In this document: positions 17,303-27,109 of the stretch, piece by piece
Numbering within the stretch: the first letter of the stretch is position 1
Layout of the letters: every line of letters starts with the position of its first letter
Assembly: GCF_000472865.1 (NCBI RefSeq)
Contig: NZ_AXAP01000059.1
Coordinates: 1-53,334 of the forward strand
Direction: 5' to 3'
DNA: 53,334 nucleotides
From: Bradyrhizobium elkanii WSM2783
Lineage (GTDB): Bacteria > Pseudomonadota > Alphaproteobacteria > Rhizobiales > Xanthobacteraceae
Translations under genes and position numbers: made by a program
The notes under the pieces: generated by a model
The model's input: the letters and a program-made list of their open reading frames with translations, nothing else
Databases searched by the model: none
Told to the model about the DNA's origin: nothing

Positions 17303-18501
17303 GATTTGCCACCGCTCGCGGCTTGTGCGGGATGCGGGCTCACCTTGGCGCCGACGCGGGCGCGCTGCAGACCATCGACGATCACGCGGTCGTCCGCCTT
17401 GAGGCCTTCGCGGACCACGCGCAGACCTTCGTCGAGCGGGCCGAGCGTCACGGGCTTTGCCTCCACCGTGTCGTCGTCCTTGACCACGAACACGATCTTG
17501 CGCGACTGGTCGGTGGCGATAGCCGTGTCGGGCACGAGCAGCGCCTCATAAGGCGAGCTGCCGATGATCCGCACGCGGCCGAACTGTCCGGGCAGGATCG
17601 AGAGATCCTTGTTCGGAATCACCGCGCGGCTCCGCAGGGTGGCGGTCGAGACATCCAGCCGGTTGTCGAGGAAATCCATCTTGCCTTCGTGCGAGGGCCT
17701 GGTTTCGCCGGTCAGCGTCACCTGGACCGGATTGGGCGTATCGCGCGAACTCGGCCGTTTGCCCTCGAACCAGAGCCGGTTGTTCCGCAGATAGGTCGCC
17801 TCGTCGACGTCGAAATAGATGTAGATCGGGTCGAGCGACACGATCGAGGTGAGCAGGGTCGCGCCGCCCTCGCTGCCCTGCACAAGATTGCCGACGCTGA
17901 CGAGATGGCGGCTGACGCGGCCGGTGAGCGGCGCCAGCACATGGGTGAATTCGATGTTGAGCTGGGCCGCCTTGAGCGCGCCCTCGGCCTGCGTCTCGGC
18001 GGCATGGGCTGCCTGCAAGGCCTGACGGCGCTGGTCGACGACCTGTTCGGAGACTGCACTGGTCTGAACCAGGTTCAGGCCGCGGTCGAGCTCGCGCTTG
18101 GCGAGCTCCGCCTTGGCGCGCGCGTCCGCAAGTTGTCCCTCGGCCTGCTTGGCGACGGCCTCGAACGGGCGTGGATCGATCACGTAAAGCAGGTCGCCGG
18201 CGCGGACGATGGCGCCATCGCGAAACTCGACGCTGGTGACGAAGCCGCCGACGCGGGCGCGAACCTGGACCTCCTCGATCGCTTCGAACCGCCCGGTGAA
18301 TTCGTCCCAATCCGTGACCGTGCGCTTGGTCGGCTGCGCCACCGTGACCGCAGGGGCCGGCGCCGCCGCCTGTGGCTGCTGCTTGTCGCCACAGCCCGAC
18401 AATGCCAAGGCAGACGTTGCCAAGGCAATGAGCAGGCCAAGCGCGCTGACGCCGCGCCGTGAGTTGGCCGTGAGGTTCCCCGTCCTGTCGTTCGCGCCCA
18501 A
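17299..18501 (-). CDS. RND efflux periplasmic adaptor subunit, lipoprotein
   Basis: A 400-residue membrane fusion protein (AcrA/MexE-like) that would bridge the pump at 14147 and an outer-membrane channel. The N-terminus has a lipobox-like LALSGC with Cys37, so it is probably lipid-anchored. A barrel-sandwich (biotinyl-lipoyl-like) half at VQVRARVGGFVTSVEFRDGA is followed by an alpha-hairpin of about 70 residues. The second lipoyl half (THVLAPLTGRVSRHLVSVGN) and beta-barrel regions then follow. The order is adaptor then permease, as in mexEF. The 287-base region upstream (18502-18788), shared with the divergent dehydrogenase gene, holds no gene that I can see. Confidence 0.93.
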   Translation of the reverse strand: MGANDRTGNLTANSRRGVSALGLLIALATSALALSGCGDKQQPQAAAPAPAVTVAQPTKRTVTDWDEFTGRFEAIEEVQVRARVGGFVTSVEFRDGAIVRAGDLLYVIDPRPFEAVAKQAEGQLADARAKAELAKRELDRGLNLVQTSAVSEQVVDQRRQALQAAHAAETQAEGALKAAQLNIEFTHVLAPLTGRVSRHLVSVGNLVQGSEGGATLLTSIVSLDPIYIYFDVDEATYLRNNRLWFEGKRPSSRDTPNPVQVTLTGETRPSHEGKMDFLDNRLDVSTATLRSRAVIPNKDLSILPGQFGRVRIIGSSPYEALLVPDTAIATDQSRKIVFVVKDDDTVEAKPVTLGPLDEGLRVVREGLKADDRVIVDGLQRARVGAKVSPHPAQAASGGKS

Positions 18502-18788
18502 GTCGATCTCCCCCTGAACAGCACAGGCGGCGCGGGTAACGCCGCTCGGATCCGCAGCTTACGCGCAGCGGAGGTCACAGATGTGACCGGAGGACAGTCT
18601 GTTCAAGAGAGGGACGGGATCAAGCAAAATCGCTGTCCATTTTTCGTGGCCGCACGCCAACGCAGGCGGCAATCACCTCCGCAAAGCCCACCCGCGGACG
18701 CCGATGGCGCATCTAAGGGCATGACGAGCCGTTCCGGCTCCGTTAGATTGTCGTCAAAGAAAATAAATCTTTCAGGGAGGGTCGGCTC

Positions 18789-19943
18789 GTGCACCGAGGA
18801 CGTGTCGTATTTGGCGCAATGGAGGAGGTCGTGTTCGGCCGCCAGGCGGCTGAGGCGATCGTCGAGCAGGTGGCGCGTGTGGCCGCGCAGCGCGCCTTCC
18901 TGATGGTCAGCGGAACGCTCAACCGCACGACCGACGAAATCGAGCGAATCCGCGCCGCACTGGGCACAGCCTGCGCCGGCACCTTCGATGCGATGCCGCC
19001 GCATACGCCGCGCTCCGCCGTGGTCGCGGCAGCCGAGCAGGCGCGCGCCGCGAAAGCCGACCTTATCGTCACGATCGGCGGCGGCTCGATCACCGACGGC
19101 GCCAAGGCGGTGCAGCTATGCCTCGCCAATGGTATCCGCAAGGCCGACGACATCGACAAAGTCCGCACCAGCCACGGCGTAACGCCTCAAATCAATGCAC
19201 CCATCGTACGACAGATCAGCGTGCCGACGACGATCGCAGGCGGCGAGTTCACCGCGATCGCCGGTGTCACCAACGAGAAGAAACGGGTCAAGGAGCTGCT
19301 GACCCATCCCCTGGTGATGCCGCGCGCCGTCATCCTCGATCCCTGGCTTTCGCTGCATACGCCGGAATGGCTGTGGCTTTCGACCGGCATCCGCGCGGTC
19401 GATCATTGCGTCGAGGGCATCTGCTCGAATGAATCGCACCCTTATGCCGATGCACAGGCGCTGAAGGGACTGTCGATGCTGGCGCAAGCCCTGCCGCGGG
19501 TCAAAGCCGACGCAACCGATATCGACGCGCGGCTGGACTGCCAGATCGGCACCTGGCTGTCGACCGGGCCGCTCGCCGCTGGCGTGCCGATGGGCGCGAG
19601 CCATGGCATCGGCTATGTGCTCGGTGCCGAATTCGACGTGCCGCACGGCTATACTTCGTGCGTGATGCTGCCGGCGATGATGCGCTGGAATAAGTCCGCC
19701 AATGCCGAGCGGCAGGCGCAGGTCGCCGCCGCCATGGGCCATCCCGGTCAGGACGCCGGCGACGTGCTCGACAACTTCATCCGCGGACTGGGCCTGCCGC
19801 GCAGCCTTCAGGACGTGCGGATCGGCCCCGAACATTTCGACCATATCGCGGCGCAGGCGATGAAGACGCCATGGGTTCCACGCAATCCGCGCACCATCGC
19901 GGGCCCCGAGCAGGTCCGCGAGATTCTTGTGTTGGCAGCATGA
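18789..19943 (+). CDS. Iron-containing alcohol dehydrogenase, maleylacetate reductase-like
   Basis: A 384-residue NAD(P)H-dependent oxidoreductase of the group III iron alcohol dehydrogenase fold. It has a dinucleotide-binding GGGS (97-100) followed by ITDGAKAV, and metal-ligand candidates Asp205/His206 (IRAVDHCVEG), His272 (GASHGIGY) and His286 (DVPHGYTS). The short N-terminus beginning near FGAMEEVVFG, the GGEFTAIAGVT region and the overall length fit maleylacetate reductases (TfdF/MacA-like) as well as generic dehydrogenases; the substrate cannot be fixed here. GTG 18789 is chosen because CAGGGAGGG lies seven bases upstream. Only 16 bases separate it from the CoA ligase that follows, suggesting an operon. 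Confidence 0.85.
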   Translation: MHRGRVVFGAMEEVVFGRQAAEAIVEQVARVAAQRAFLMVSGTLNRTTDEIERIRAALGTACAGTFDAMPPHTPRSAVVAAAEQARAAKADLIVTIGGGSITDGAKAVQLCLANGIRKADDIDKVRTSHGVTPQINAPIVRQISVPTTIAGGEFTAIAGVTNEKKRVKELLTHPLVMPRAVILDPWLSLHTPEWLWLSTGIRAVDHCVEGICSNESHPYADAQALKGLSMLAQALPRVKADATDIDARLDCQIGTWLSTGPLAAGVPMGASHGIGYVLGAEFDVPHGYTSCVMLPAMMRWNKSANAERQAQVAAAMGHPGQDAGDVLDNFIRGLGLPRSLQDVRIGPEHFDHIAAQAMKTPWVPRNPRTIAGPEQVREILVLAA

Positions 19944-19959
19944 GGGACATTTTCCACCG

Positions 19960-21510
19960 ATGTATACCGGAAAGCACGCTTATCTGCGCCCGTTGCAACC
20001 GGCCTTCATCATGGCTGCGACGGGCGAGACCGTCACCTATCGCGAGCTCGAGGTGCGCAGCAACCGCCTGGCGCACCTGTTTCGAAAATGCGGCCTGAAG
20101 CGGCTGGAGCACTATGCGATCTTCATGGAGAACAACAATCGCTATCTGGAGGCCTGCGGCGCCGGCGAGCGCTCCGGCCTCTATTTCACCTGCGTGAATT
20201 CCTATCTGACCCCAAGCGAGCTCGCCTACATCCTCACCAACAGCCAGTCGCGCATCCTGATCACGTCGAGGGCAAAACTCGACGTCGCGCGCGAGGCGCT
20301 GAAGGAATGTCCGCAGGTCGAGCTCTGCATCGTCGCCGACGGCGACGGCGAAAGCGATCGCATCGTCGGGCTACAGCAGGTGACTGCGGGCCTTCCTGCG
20401 ACGCCGATCGAGGATGAAGCGATCGGCACCGCGATGCTCTATTCGTCCGGCACCACAGGTCGGCCCAAAGGCATCCTGCGGCCGCTGCCGGAGCAAGCGC
20501 CGTCACAGCAACTGCCGCTGTTCGATTTCCTGCAGAAACTCTGGCACTACCGCGAGGGAATGATCTATCTGTCGCCCGCGCCGCTCTATCATTCGGCGCC
20601 GCAGGCGGCCGTCAATCTCACCATCCGCGTCGGCGGCACCGTCGTTATCATGGAGAGCTTCGATCCTGAGCGTTATCTGCAGCTCGTCGAGCAATGGGGT
20701 ATCACGCACAGCCAGCTCGTGCCGACGATGTTCTCGCGGATGCTGAAGCTGCCGGAGGAGGTGCGCAAACGCTACGACCTGTCGTCGCTGGAGATCGCGA
20801 TCCACGCCGCCGCTCCCTGCCCTGCCCTCGTCAAGGAGGACATCATCAACTGGTGGGGGCCGATCATCCACGAATATTACGGCGCGACCGAGGGTCTCGG
20901 CTTCACCGCCTGCAACACCGAGGAGTGGCTTTCGCATCGCGGCACCGTCGGCAAGGTGCTGCTCGGCGACCTGCATATCCTCGACGAGAACATGCAGCCG
21001 AGCCCAAAGGGAACGCCGGGCACGGTGTGGTTCAAGACCGCCTCGGCCTTCGAATATTTCAACGATCCCGCCAGGACGCGCGAGGCACGCTCGGCGGACG
21101 GCAGCATGAGCACGGTCGGCGACGTCGGCTATGTCGACGATGACGGCTATCTCTATCTCACCGACCGTTCGACCTTCATGATCATCTCCGGCGGAGTGAA
21201 CATCTATCCGCAGGAGTGCGAGAACCTCCTGATCACCCATCCCAAGGTCGCGGACGCCGCCGTGTTCGGCGTGCCCGACGCCGATCTCGGCGAGGAGGTG
21301 AAAGCGGTGGTGCAGCCGATGCATGACGTGGTGCCGGGACCCGATCTTGCCGAGGAATTGATCGCGTTCTGCGCGCAATCGCTGTCGCGCCAGAAAGTGC
21401 CGCGCTCGATCGATTTCGAGGCGGAACTGCCGCGGCTGCCGACCGGCAAGCTCTACAAACGCCTGTTGCGCGACCGCTATTGGGGCAACAAGACCTCGCG
21501 TATCGTGTGA
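19960..21510 (+). CDS. Acyl-CoA synthetase (AMP-forming)
   Basis: A 516-residue member of the adenylate-forming family that activates a carboxylic acid to its CoA thioester through an acyl-AMP. Motifs in order: P-loop YSSGTTGRPKG (161-171), YYGATEG (306-312), the hinge region DRSTFMIISGGVNIYPQECE and the C-terminal catalytic Lys497 in LPTGKLYKR. ATG 19960 is used instead of a longer frame because the latter overlaps the preceding gene and GAGGGA lies upstream. The linker region and substrate pocket are not readable for specificity. It resembles acyl/aryl-CoA ligases of the FadD-like long branch. Its neighbours (dehydrogenase, TfdA-like dioxygenase, Dpp-type importer) suggest a substrate taken up by the same cluster. 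Confidence 0.9.
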   Translation: MYTGKHAYLRPLQPAFIMAATGETVTYRELEVRSNRLAHLFRKCGLKRLEHYAIFMENNNRYLEACGAGERSGLYFTCVNSYLTPSELAYILTNSQSRILITSRAKLDVAREALKECPQVELCIVADGDGESDRIVGLQQVTAGLPATPIEDEAIGTAMLYSSGTTGRPKGILRPLPEQAPSQQLPLFDFLQKLWHYREGMIYLSPAPLYHSAPQAAVNLTIRVGGTVVIMESFDPERYLQLVEQWGITHSQLVPTMFSRMLKLPEEVRKRYDLSSLEIAIHAAAPCPALVKEDIINWWGPIIHEYYGATEGLGFTACNTEEWLSHRGTVGKVLLGDLHILDENMQPSPKGTPGTVWFKTASAFEYFNDPARTREARSADGSMSTVGDVGYVDDDGYLYLTDRSTFMIISGGVNIYPQECENLLITHPKVADAAVFGVPDADLGEEVKAVVQPMHDVVPGPDLAEELIAFCAQSLSRQKVPRSIDFEAELPRLPTGKLYKRLLRDRYWGNKTSRIV

Positions 21511-21635
21511 GCTGGCCTATCTGCGCTCGCGCTGCGACGAAGGCGTGGACGTGTGCGCCGAGACCGGACTCGCTCGCTGGGGCGTGTCTGCGCTATAGTG
21601 CCTGCCCGTCTGCCAGCTTCGTCGGGAGGCACGCC

Positions 21636-22334
21636 ATGGCATTGCCCGAGCCACGCGAGCCAACGCCGCTATCGGCCCCAAGGCTCGAATTCACCGCCGC
21701 AGAGATTGGCGCCCTCGCCCACCTCTACCGGGGCGAAGTTTACCGAAGCACGGTCTGGCGCACGCGCCTCGACAGCTCCACGAACTGGGCGGTGGTCACA
21801 ACGGGCATTGCCTTGTCGGCCACCTACAGCAGCGCCGACGCGTCGCCTTTGCCGATGGTCCTCGTCGGCCTGCTTGTCACCGTGTTCCTGCTGTTCGAGG
21901 CCCGCCGCTACCGCTATTTCAATGTCTGGCGCGCCCGCGCGCGGCTGTTCGAAACCGATTTCTTCGCACCGATGATCCGTGGCGAACGGCTTAACCCGGA
22001 TTCGGCCTGGACCGAACTGCTCGCCAATGACTACCGCAATCCGAGCTATCACATCAGCTATGCGCGCGCGATCGGGCGAAGGCTGCGCCGCACCTATGGC
22101 TGGATCTTCGCGATCCAGGCGATCGCCTATTACGGCAAGCTCGCGATCCATCCGGTGCCGCTGACCACGCTTGGCGAGGTTTGGGAGCGCGCCGCGATCG
22201 GTCCCATTCCGGGCGGCCTGGTCGTTCTTGCGGGAGTTCTCTTCCATGCAAGCTGGGGGATTTTTGCTTTTGTCACATATCGCGTCGAAATCGCCAACCG
22301 ACGCGAGCGGCAGAGCCTCATCGCGATGGGTTGA
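21636..22334 (+). CDS. DUF2270 membrane protein
   Basis: A 232-residue integral membrane protein. ATG 21636 with GGGAGGC six bases upstream gives MALPEPREPTP. The conserved block AEIGALAHLYRGEVYRSTVW (about 22-41) followed by TTNWAVV-like text (residues 44-54) is the DUF2270 signature as I remember it. Two membrane segments lie near 50-88 (ending LLVTVFLLFEARRYRY) and two more near 155-215. The function of the family is unknown to me. It sits between the CoA ligase and the dioxygenase in the same direction, but gaps of 125 and 73 bases allow independent transcription, so a role in that pathway is not implied. Confidence 0.85.
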   Translation: MALPEPREPTPLSAPRLEFTAAEIGALAHLYRGEVYRSTVWRTRLDSSTNWAVVTTGIALSATYSSADASPLPMVLVGLLVTVFLLFEARRYRYFNVWRARARLFETDFFAPMIRGERLNPDSAWTELLANDYRNPSYHISYARAIGRRLRRTYGWIFAIQAIAYYGKLAIHPVPLTTLGEVWERAAIGPIPGGLVVLAGVLFHASWGIFAFVTYRVEIANRRERQSLIAMG

Positions 22335-22407
22335 TGCATCATCGCGTTGCCCGACTGCAGCTTTTGCCCTAAGTCTTGAGCAACAAAAAGACTAGGGAGG
22401 ATGGCCG

Positions 22408-23295
22408 ATGGACGTGGTCCGGGTGGGTCCGGGATTCGCTGCGGAAATTCGCGGTGTGACGCTGGGCGATGTCGCCAGAAGCAAGGCCGCTTATGCTGCA
22501 GTGCGTGCAGCATTTGAAGCGCACTCGGTCCTGGTGTTTCGCGACCAGGACGTGTCAGACGAAAAGCAATTGGCGTTCTCGCGCCGCTTCGGCCCGCCGG
22601 AAGTGACAAAAATCGGTTCCATGGGAACGGGATCGCATTTCGTGATCCTCACGACCATCGGTCCCGACGGCAACATGGTGCCACCCGATCATCGCCAGGC
22701 GCTGCGCAGCAAGGCCAACCAGCTCTGGCACACCGATTCCTCCTTCAAGCGCGTGCCGGCGCTGACCTCGATCCTGTCGGCACGAGTGATTCCCGATCAT
22801 GGCGGCGAGACCGAATTCGTCTCCACCCGCCGTGCGTTCGAACTGCTGGACGAGGGACTCGCAAAGCAGCTCGAAAATTCCTTCGCCTGGCATTCCTACG
22901 CGCATTCGCGCGACCAGATCGCGCCCGGCCTTGCAACGCCTGAGGAGATGGCGGTGTTGCCTCCGGTGTGCTGGCGGATGGTGTGGCGCAACCCCACCAA
23001 CGGCCGCGGCGCACTCTATCTTGCATCGCACGCCTATGCGATCGAAGGCATGGCGCCTGCGGCAGGCAAGAAGCTGATCGATGAATTGATGGCGGCAGCC
23101 ACCGCGCCGGGGACAGCTTACTTGCACAAATGGCGGCAGGGCGATGTCGTCATGTGGGACAACCGCGCCACCATGCATCGCGGGCGGCCGTGGCCGGCGC
23201 ACGAGCCGCGACTGATGATCCGCACCACGATCTCGGCGACCGAGGCCGACGGTCTCGCCAGCATGGGCCTGCCGTCGCCACAGGCCGCGGAATAG
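22408..23295 (+). CDS. TfdA/TauD family 2-oxoglutarate-dependent dioxygenase
   Basis: A 295-residue non-heme iron dioxygenase. The facial triad is visible as His108 and Asp110 in LWHTDSSF and the distal His257 in MWDNRATMHRGRPW; a downstream arginine (268 or 272, in PRLMIRTTI) should bind 2-oxoglutarate. The LWHTDSSF block and the VMWDNRATMHRGR block resemble TfdA (2,4-dichlorophenoxyacetate dioxygenase) more than TauD, so an aryloxy- or alkyl-carboxylate ether or similar acid is a reasonable substrate class. The family also covers sulfonates and other acids, so specificity is open. ATG 22408 follows GGGAGGATG. It immediately precedes a peptide/nickel-type ABC importer operon. Confidence 0.9.
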   Translation: MDVVRVGPGFAAEIRGVTLGDVARSKAAYAAVRAAFEAHSVLVFRDQDVSDEKQLAFSRRFGPPEVTKIGSMGTGSHFVILTTIGPDGNMVPPDHRQALRSKANQLWHTDSSFKRVPALTSILSARVIPDHGGETEFVSTRRAFELLDEGLAKQLENSFAWHSYAHSRDQIAPGLATPEEMAVLPPVCWRMVWRNPTNGRGALYLASHAYAIEGMAPAAGKKLIDELMAAATAPGTAYLHKWRQGDVVMWDNRATMHRGRPWPAHEPRLMIRTTISATEADGLASMGLPSPQAAE

Positions 23296-23444
23296 CACGT
23301 CCGCACTGCAGCGCTAATTGTCGCAGGCTCGGCGTTCATCCGAATTGCCGATCGTCATGCGCGCGACGCTGGTTGCTCAGACGTCCCACCATGGTATCCT
23401 CGGTACCAAATCGGGCCATAGAGACCGAATGTCGGGAGGAAATG

Positions 23445-25040
23445 ATGCGGAGCGTGCGAGCGCTGGCCGTGGCAGCGCTATGTTGGCTTTCGGCTTACGA
23501 TGTTTCGCTGGCGGAAACACCGAAGTCCGGCGGCATTCTCAGGATGTATCACCGCGACAGTCCGGGCAGCGCCTCGATCCACGAGGGCGCAAGCTATTCG
23601 TTCAACGTTCCCTTCATGCCGATCTTCAACAACCTGGTGATCTTCAACCAGCATATTCCGCAGAACAGCGTCGATACGATCGTGCCGGAACTCGCGGAGA
23701 GCTGGGCCTGGAGCGATGACAAGAAGAAATTGACATTCAAGCTTCGCAACGGCGTCAAATGGCATGACGGCAAGTCGTTCACCTCGGCCGACGTCAAATG
23801 CACCTTCGACCTGTTGATGGGCAAGTCGCAACAGAAGTTCCGCCAGAACCCGCGGAAATCCTGGTACGATCAGGTCAATGACGTCACCATCAATGGCGAT
23901 TACGAGGCCTCATTCAACCTGAAGCGGCCGCAGCCCGCGCTATTGTCGCTGCTCGCCTCCGGCTATAGCCCGATCTATCCCTGCCATGTCTCGCCGGCGG
24001 AAATGCGCACCAAGCCGATCGGCACGGGTCCGTTCAAGTTCGTCGAGTTCAAGGCCAACGAGTCGATCAAGCTGACGAAGAACCCGGACTACTTCAGGAA
24101 GGGCCTGCCCTATCTCGACGGCATTGAATTCACCATTGTGCCGAACCGCTCGACGGCGATCCTTGGCTTCGTCTCCGGCAAGTTCGACATGACGTTCCCG
24201 ACTGAAGTATCGATCCCGCTCTTGAAGGATGTCAAATCGCAGGCGCCCAATGCGATCTGCGTGGTGGAACCGAGCAACGTTGCCACCAACATCATCATCA
24301 ATTCGTCGGCGCCGCCGTTCGACAATCTCGACGTCCGCCGCGCGCTGGCGCTCGCCCTTGACCGCAAGGCGTTCATCTCGATCCTGTTCGAGGGACAGGC
24401 CGACATCGGCGGCACCATGCAGCCCGCGCAGGCGGGATTGTGGGCGATGCCGAAGGAGATGCTGGAGACGATCCCGGGCTATGGGCCCGACGTCAACGCC
24501 AACCGCGAGCAGGCGCGCAAGTTGATGCAGAAGGCGGGCTACGGCCCCGACAAGCATCTGCAGATCAAGGTGTCGACTCGCAACATCCCGATCTACCGCG
24601 ACCCTGCCATCATCCTGATCGACCAGCTCAAGACCATCTATATCGACGCCGAGCTCGATGTCGTCGACACCGCGCAATGGTTCCCGAAGGTCGCGCGCAA
24701 AGACTATTCGCTGGGCTTGAACCTCACCGGCAATGCGGTCGACGAGCCCGACCAGTCGTTCTACGAGAACTATTCCTGCGACTCCGAGCGGAACTACACC
24801 AACTACTGCAATCGCGAGATCGAAAAGCTGTTCGACCTGCAGTCGTCCGAGACCGACCCCGAGAAGCGCAAGAAGCTGGTGTGGGAGATCGACAAGAAAC
24901 TGCAGGAAGACGTGGCGCGGCCGATCATCCTGCACAGCCGCACCGGAACCTGCTGGCAGCCTTACGTCAAGAACGTGACGGTGATGTCCAACAGCTCCTA
25001 CAACGGCTACCGTTACGAAGACGTCTGGATGGATAAGTAG
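23445..25040 (+). CDS. ABC substrate-binding protein, family 5 (Dpp/Opp type)
   Basis: A 531-residue periplasmic solute-binding protein with a Sec signal (MRSVRALAVAALCWLSAYDV, cut near SLAE). The mature protein has the family 5 profile: PELAESWAWSDDKKKLTFKL, then FKLRNGVKWHDGKSFTSADV (the cluster signature), GTGPFKFVEFK and a late NVRRALALALDRKAF-like segment (DVRRALALALDRKAF). Two consecutive ATGs occur at 23442 and 23445; the second is better spaced from GGAGG (23435-23439). It would deliver substrate to the permeases at 25266 and 26217. Family 5 proteins bind peptides, nickel, opines or oligosaccharides, so the ligand is undetermined. A 225-base gap with a palindromic repeat separates it from the permease genes. 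Confidence 0.92.
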   Translation: MRSVRALAVAALCWLSAYDVSLAETPKSGGILRMYHRDSPGSASIHEGASYSFNVPFMPIFNNLVIFNQHIPQNSVDTIVPELAESWAWSDDKKKLTFKLRNGVKWHDGKSFTSADVKCTFDLLMGKSQQKFRQNPRKSWYDQVNDVTINGDYEASFNLKRPQPALLSLLASGYSPIYPCHVSPAEMRTKPIGTGPFKFVEFKANESIKLTKNPDYFRKGLPYLDGIEFTIVPNRSTAILGFVSGKFDMTFPTEVSIPLLKDVKSQAPNAICVVEPSNVATNIIINSSAPPFDNLDVRRALALALDRKAFISILFEGQADIGGTMQPAQAGLWAMPKEMLETIPGYGPDVNANREQARKLMQKAGYGPDKHLQIKVSTRNIPIYRDPAIILIDQLKTIYIDAELDVVDTAQWFPKVARKDYSLGLNLTGNAVDEPDQSFYENYSCDSERNYTNYCNREIEKLFDLQSSETDPEKRKKLVWEIDKKLQEDVARPIILHSRTGTCWQPYVKNVTVMSNSSYNGYRYEDVWMDK

Positions 25041-25091
25041 CGTCCGCGAGGTGACGAGATGAGATCGGGTCAGCCTCCGCGTCGGGAATCC

Positions 25092-25212
25092 CCACCTCTC
25101 CCATCGGGAGAGGTCGCGCTGAAGGCGCGGGTGAGGGGTTACGCTCTATCGAGGGCGCCGCGGCCCCTCACCCGGCGCGTTGCGCCGACCTCTCCCCACG
25201 GGGGAGAGGTGG
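25092..25212. repeat. Palindromic repeat between binding-protein and permease genes
   Basis: Begins CCACCTCTCCCATCGGGAGA and ends CCACGGGGGAGAGGTGG, imperfect inverse of the start; inner GGTGAGGGG and CCCCTCACCC also pair. It is related to the element at 6266-6431. Its place after the binding-protein stop fits an RNA hairpin that would protect the upstream mRNA or reduce read-through into the permease genes. Confidence 0.8.
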
Positions 25213-25265
25213 TAACCGCGACCGTCCTGCTGTAGCGGCGCAGACGACAAGAGGAGAGTGGCCAG

Positions 25266-26213
25266 GTGCTAGCCTATATCGTCCGGCGCCTCTTCCTGAT
25301 GCTCGTGACCCTGTTCGGGATATCGGTCATCATCTTCGTGCTGCTGCGCATCGTGCCCGGCAACATCGTCGATATCCTGTTCGACGCCGCCGGCTATGTC
25401 GATCCCGCCGACAAGGCCAATCTGGAGAAAGAACTCGGTCTCAGCGACCCGATCGTGATCCAGTATCTCAAGTGGATCGGCGGCCTCCTGCACGGTGATC
25501 TCGGCTATTCCTACGTCTCCGAAAAACCGGCGCTACAGGAAATCCTGCCGCGGATCCCGATCACCGCGAGGCTCGCCGGCCTGGCGCTGTTGTTCTCGGC
25601 CTCGATCGGCATTCCCTTGGGTGTACTGAGCGCGGTGCATCAGGGCACGCGGCTGGACTATGCCTTGCGCGTGGTCAGCCTGAGCGGGTTGTCGCTGCCG
25701 TCATTCTGGCTCGGACTGCTGATCCTGATGGCGTCAGTGTCGATGCTCGGCTGGATGCCGATCTACAACCCGAACCCGCAGACCTGGGCCGAGGCGTTCG
25801 CGATCTACTGCATTCCGGCGATGGCGGTCGGCTTCCGCAGCGCGGCACTGACCATGCGCATCACCCGCTCCTCGATGCTGGAGATCCTGCGGCAGGACTA
25901 TATCCGCACCGCCCGCGCCAAGGGCGCATCGGACGCCTCCGTCAACTATCACCACGCGCTGAAGAACGCGGTGCTGCCTGTGATCACCGTAATCGGCATC
26001 GAGGCGGCGTTTTTGATCGGCGGATTGATCGTCACCGAGACGGTGTTCAACATCCCCGGCGTCGCGCGTTTCCTGGTCGAGGCGCTGCGCTGGCGCGATT
26101 ATCCGATCGTGCAGAACCTCGTGATGTTCATCGCCGTCGTCGTGGTCGTCGTCAACTTCACGGTCGACATGCTCTACGCCGCGATCGACCCGCGCATTCG
26201 CTACGGAGACTAG
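25266..26213 (+). CDS. ABC transporter permease (DppB-like)
   Basis: A 315-residue inner-membrane permease with six membrane segments. It starts at GTG 25266, with GAGGAGA nine bases upstream. MLAYIVRRLFLMLVTLFGIS is the typical DppB N-terminus, and the conserved EAA-loop appears as RITRSSMLEILRQDYIRTAR followed by AKGASDASV, the site that contacts the ATPase subunits. The C-terminus DMLYAAIDPRIRYGD is also standard for the family. It pairs with the second permease three bases downstream to form the channel of the importer fed by the binding protein at 23445. Confidence 0.95.
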   Translation: MLAYIVRRLFLMLVTLFGISVIIFVLLRIVPGNIVDILFDAAGYVDPADKANLEKELGLSDPIVIQYLKWIGGLLHGDLGYSYVSEKPALQEILPRIPITARLAGLALLFSASIGIPLGVLSAVHQGTRLDYALRVVSLSGLSLPSFWLGLLILMASVSMLGWMPIYNPNPQTWAEAFAIYCIPAMAVGFRSAALTMRITRSSMLEILRQDYIRTARAKGASDASVNYHHALKNAVLPVITVIGIEAAFLIGGLIVTETVFNIPGVARFLVEALRWRDYPIVQNLVMFIAVVVVVVNFTVDMLYAAIDPRIRYGD

Positions 26214-26216
26214 CTC

Positions 26217-27109
26217 TTGGCGGTCATCAACTTTGATGCCGAACTGAAACGCGCCGGTGCTGACGCCACCCACGGCTGGCGACGGCTGACGTTCCTTGCG
26301 CAGCGTTACCTGCTCGGCACGATCGGCCTCGTCATCATGGTGCTGTTCGTCGCGATGGCGCTCTCGGCTGACCTGATCAGCCGTTACGATCCGCTTGCCG
26401 TCGATTCGGCGCACCGCCTGGCCGCGCCCAATGCGCTGCACTGGTTCGGAACCGATTCGTTCGGCCGCGACGTCTGGAGCCGCATCATCCATGGCGCGCG
26501 CATCTCGCTCGCGGTCGGTCTCGGCTCGACCGCGCTCGGCGCCTCGATCGGCGTCATCGTCGGGCTCGCCTCCGGCTATCTCTCCGGCTGGGTCGATCTT
26601 CTGTTCCAGCGCATCACCGACATCCTGCAGTCGCTGCCGCTGTTGGTGCTGGCGCTGGTGATGACGGCCGCGCTCGGCCCGTCGCTGCCGAACGTCATCA
26701 TCGCGATCGCGATCCCGTTAATTCCGACGGTGGCGCGCGTGATCCGCGCCAACACGCTGGCACTGCGCGAACTGCCGTTCGTGGAGGCAGCCAAATCGAT
26801 CGGCATGAGCGAGATGCGGATCGCATTCCGCCACGTGCTGCCGAACACGCTGGCCCCCCTGATCGTGCTCGCGACCGCGCAGCTCGGCTCCACCATCCTG
26901 ACGGAGGCATCCTTGTCGTTTCTCGGCCTTGGCATTCCCGAACCCTATCCGTCCTGGGGCCGCATGCTCTCGGAATCGGCCGCAGAATATGTGCGCGTCG
27001 CGCCGTGGCTCGTGATCTTCCCGGGGATCGCGATCAGCCTCGCGGTGTTCGGCACCAATCTGTTCGGCGACGCCTTGCGCGACATCCTCGATCCAAGGCA
27101 GCGCGGCTG

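Noticed and set aside
18789..23295. A complete 2,4-D-type degradation cluster
   Set aside because: Only TfdA-like and TfdF-like members are present; no chlorocatechol dioxygenase, cycloisomerase or dienelactone hydrolase is in the window.
23130..23444. Longer start of the Dpp-type binding protein at 23130
   Set aside because: It overlaps the dioxygenase gene and lacks a signal peptide; the ATG at 23445 gives a proper signal peptide and ribosome site.
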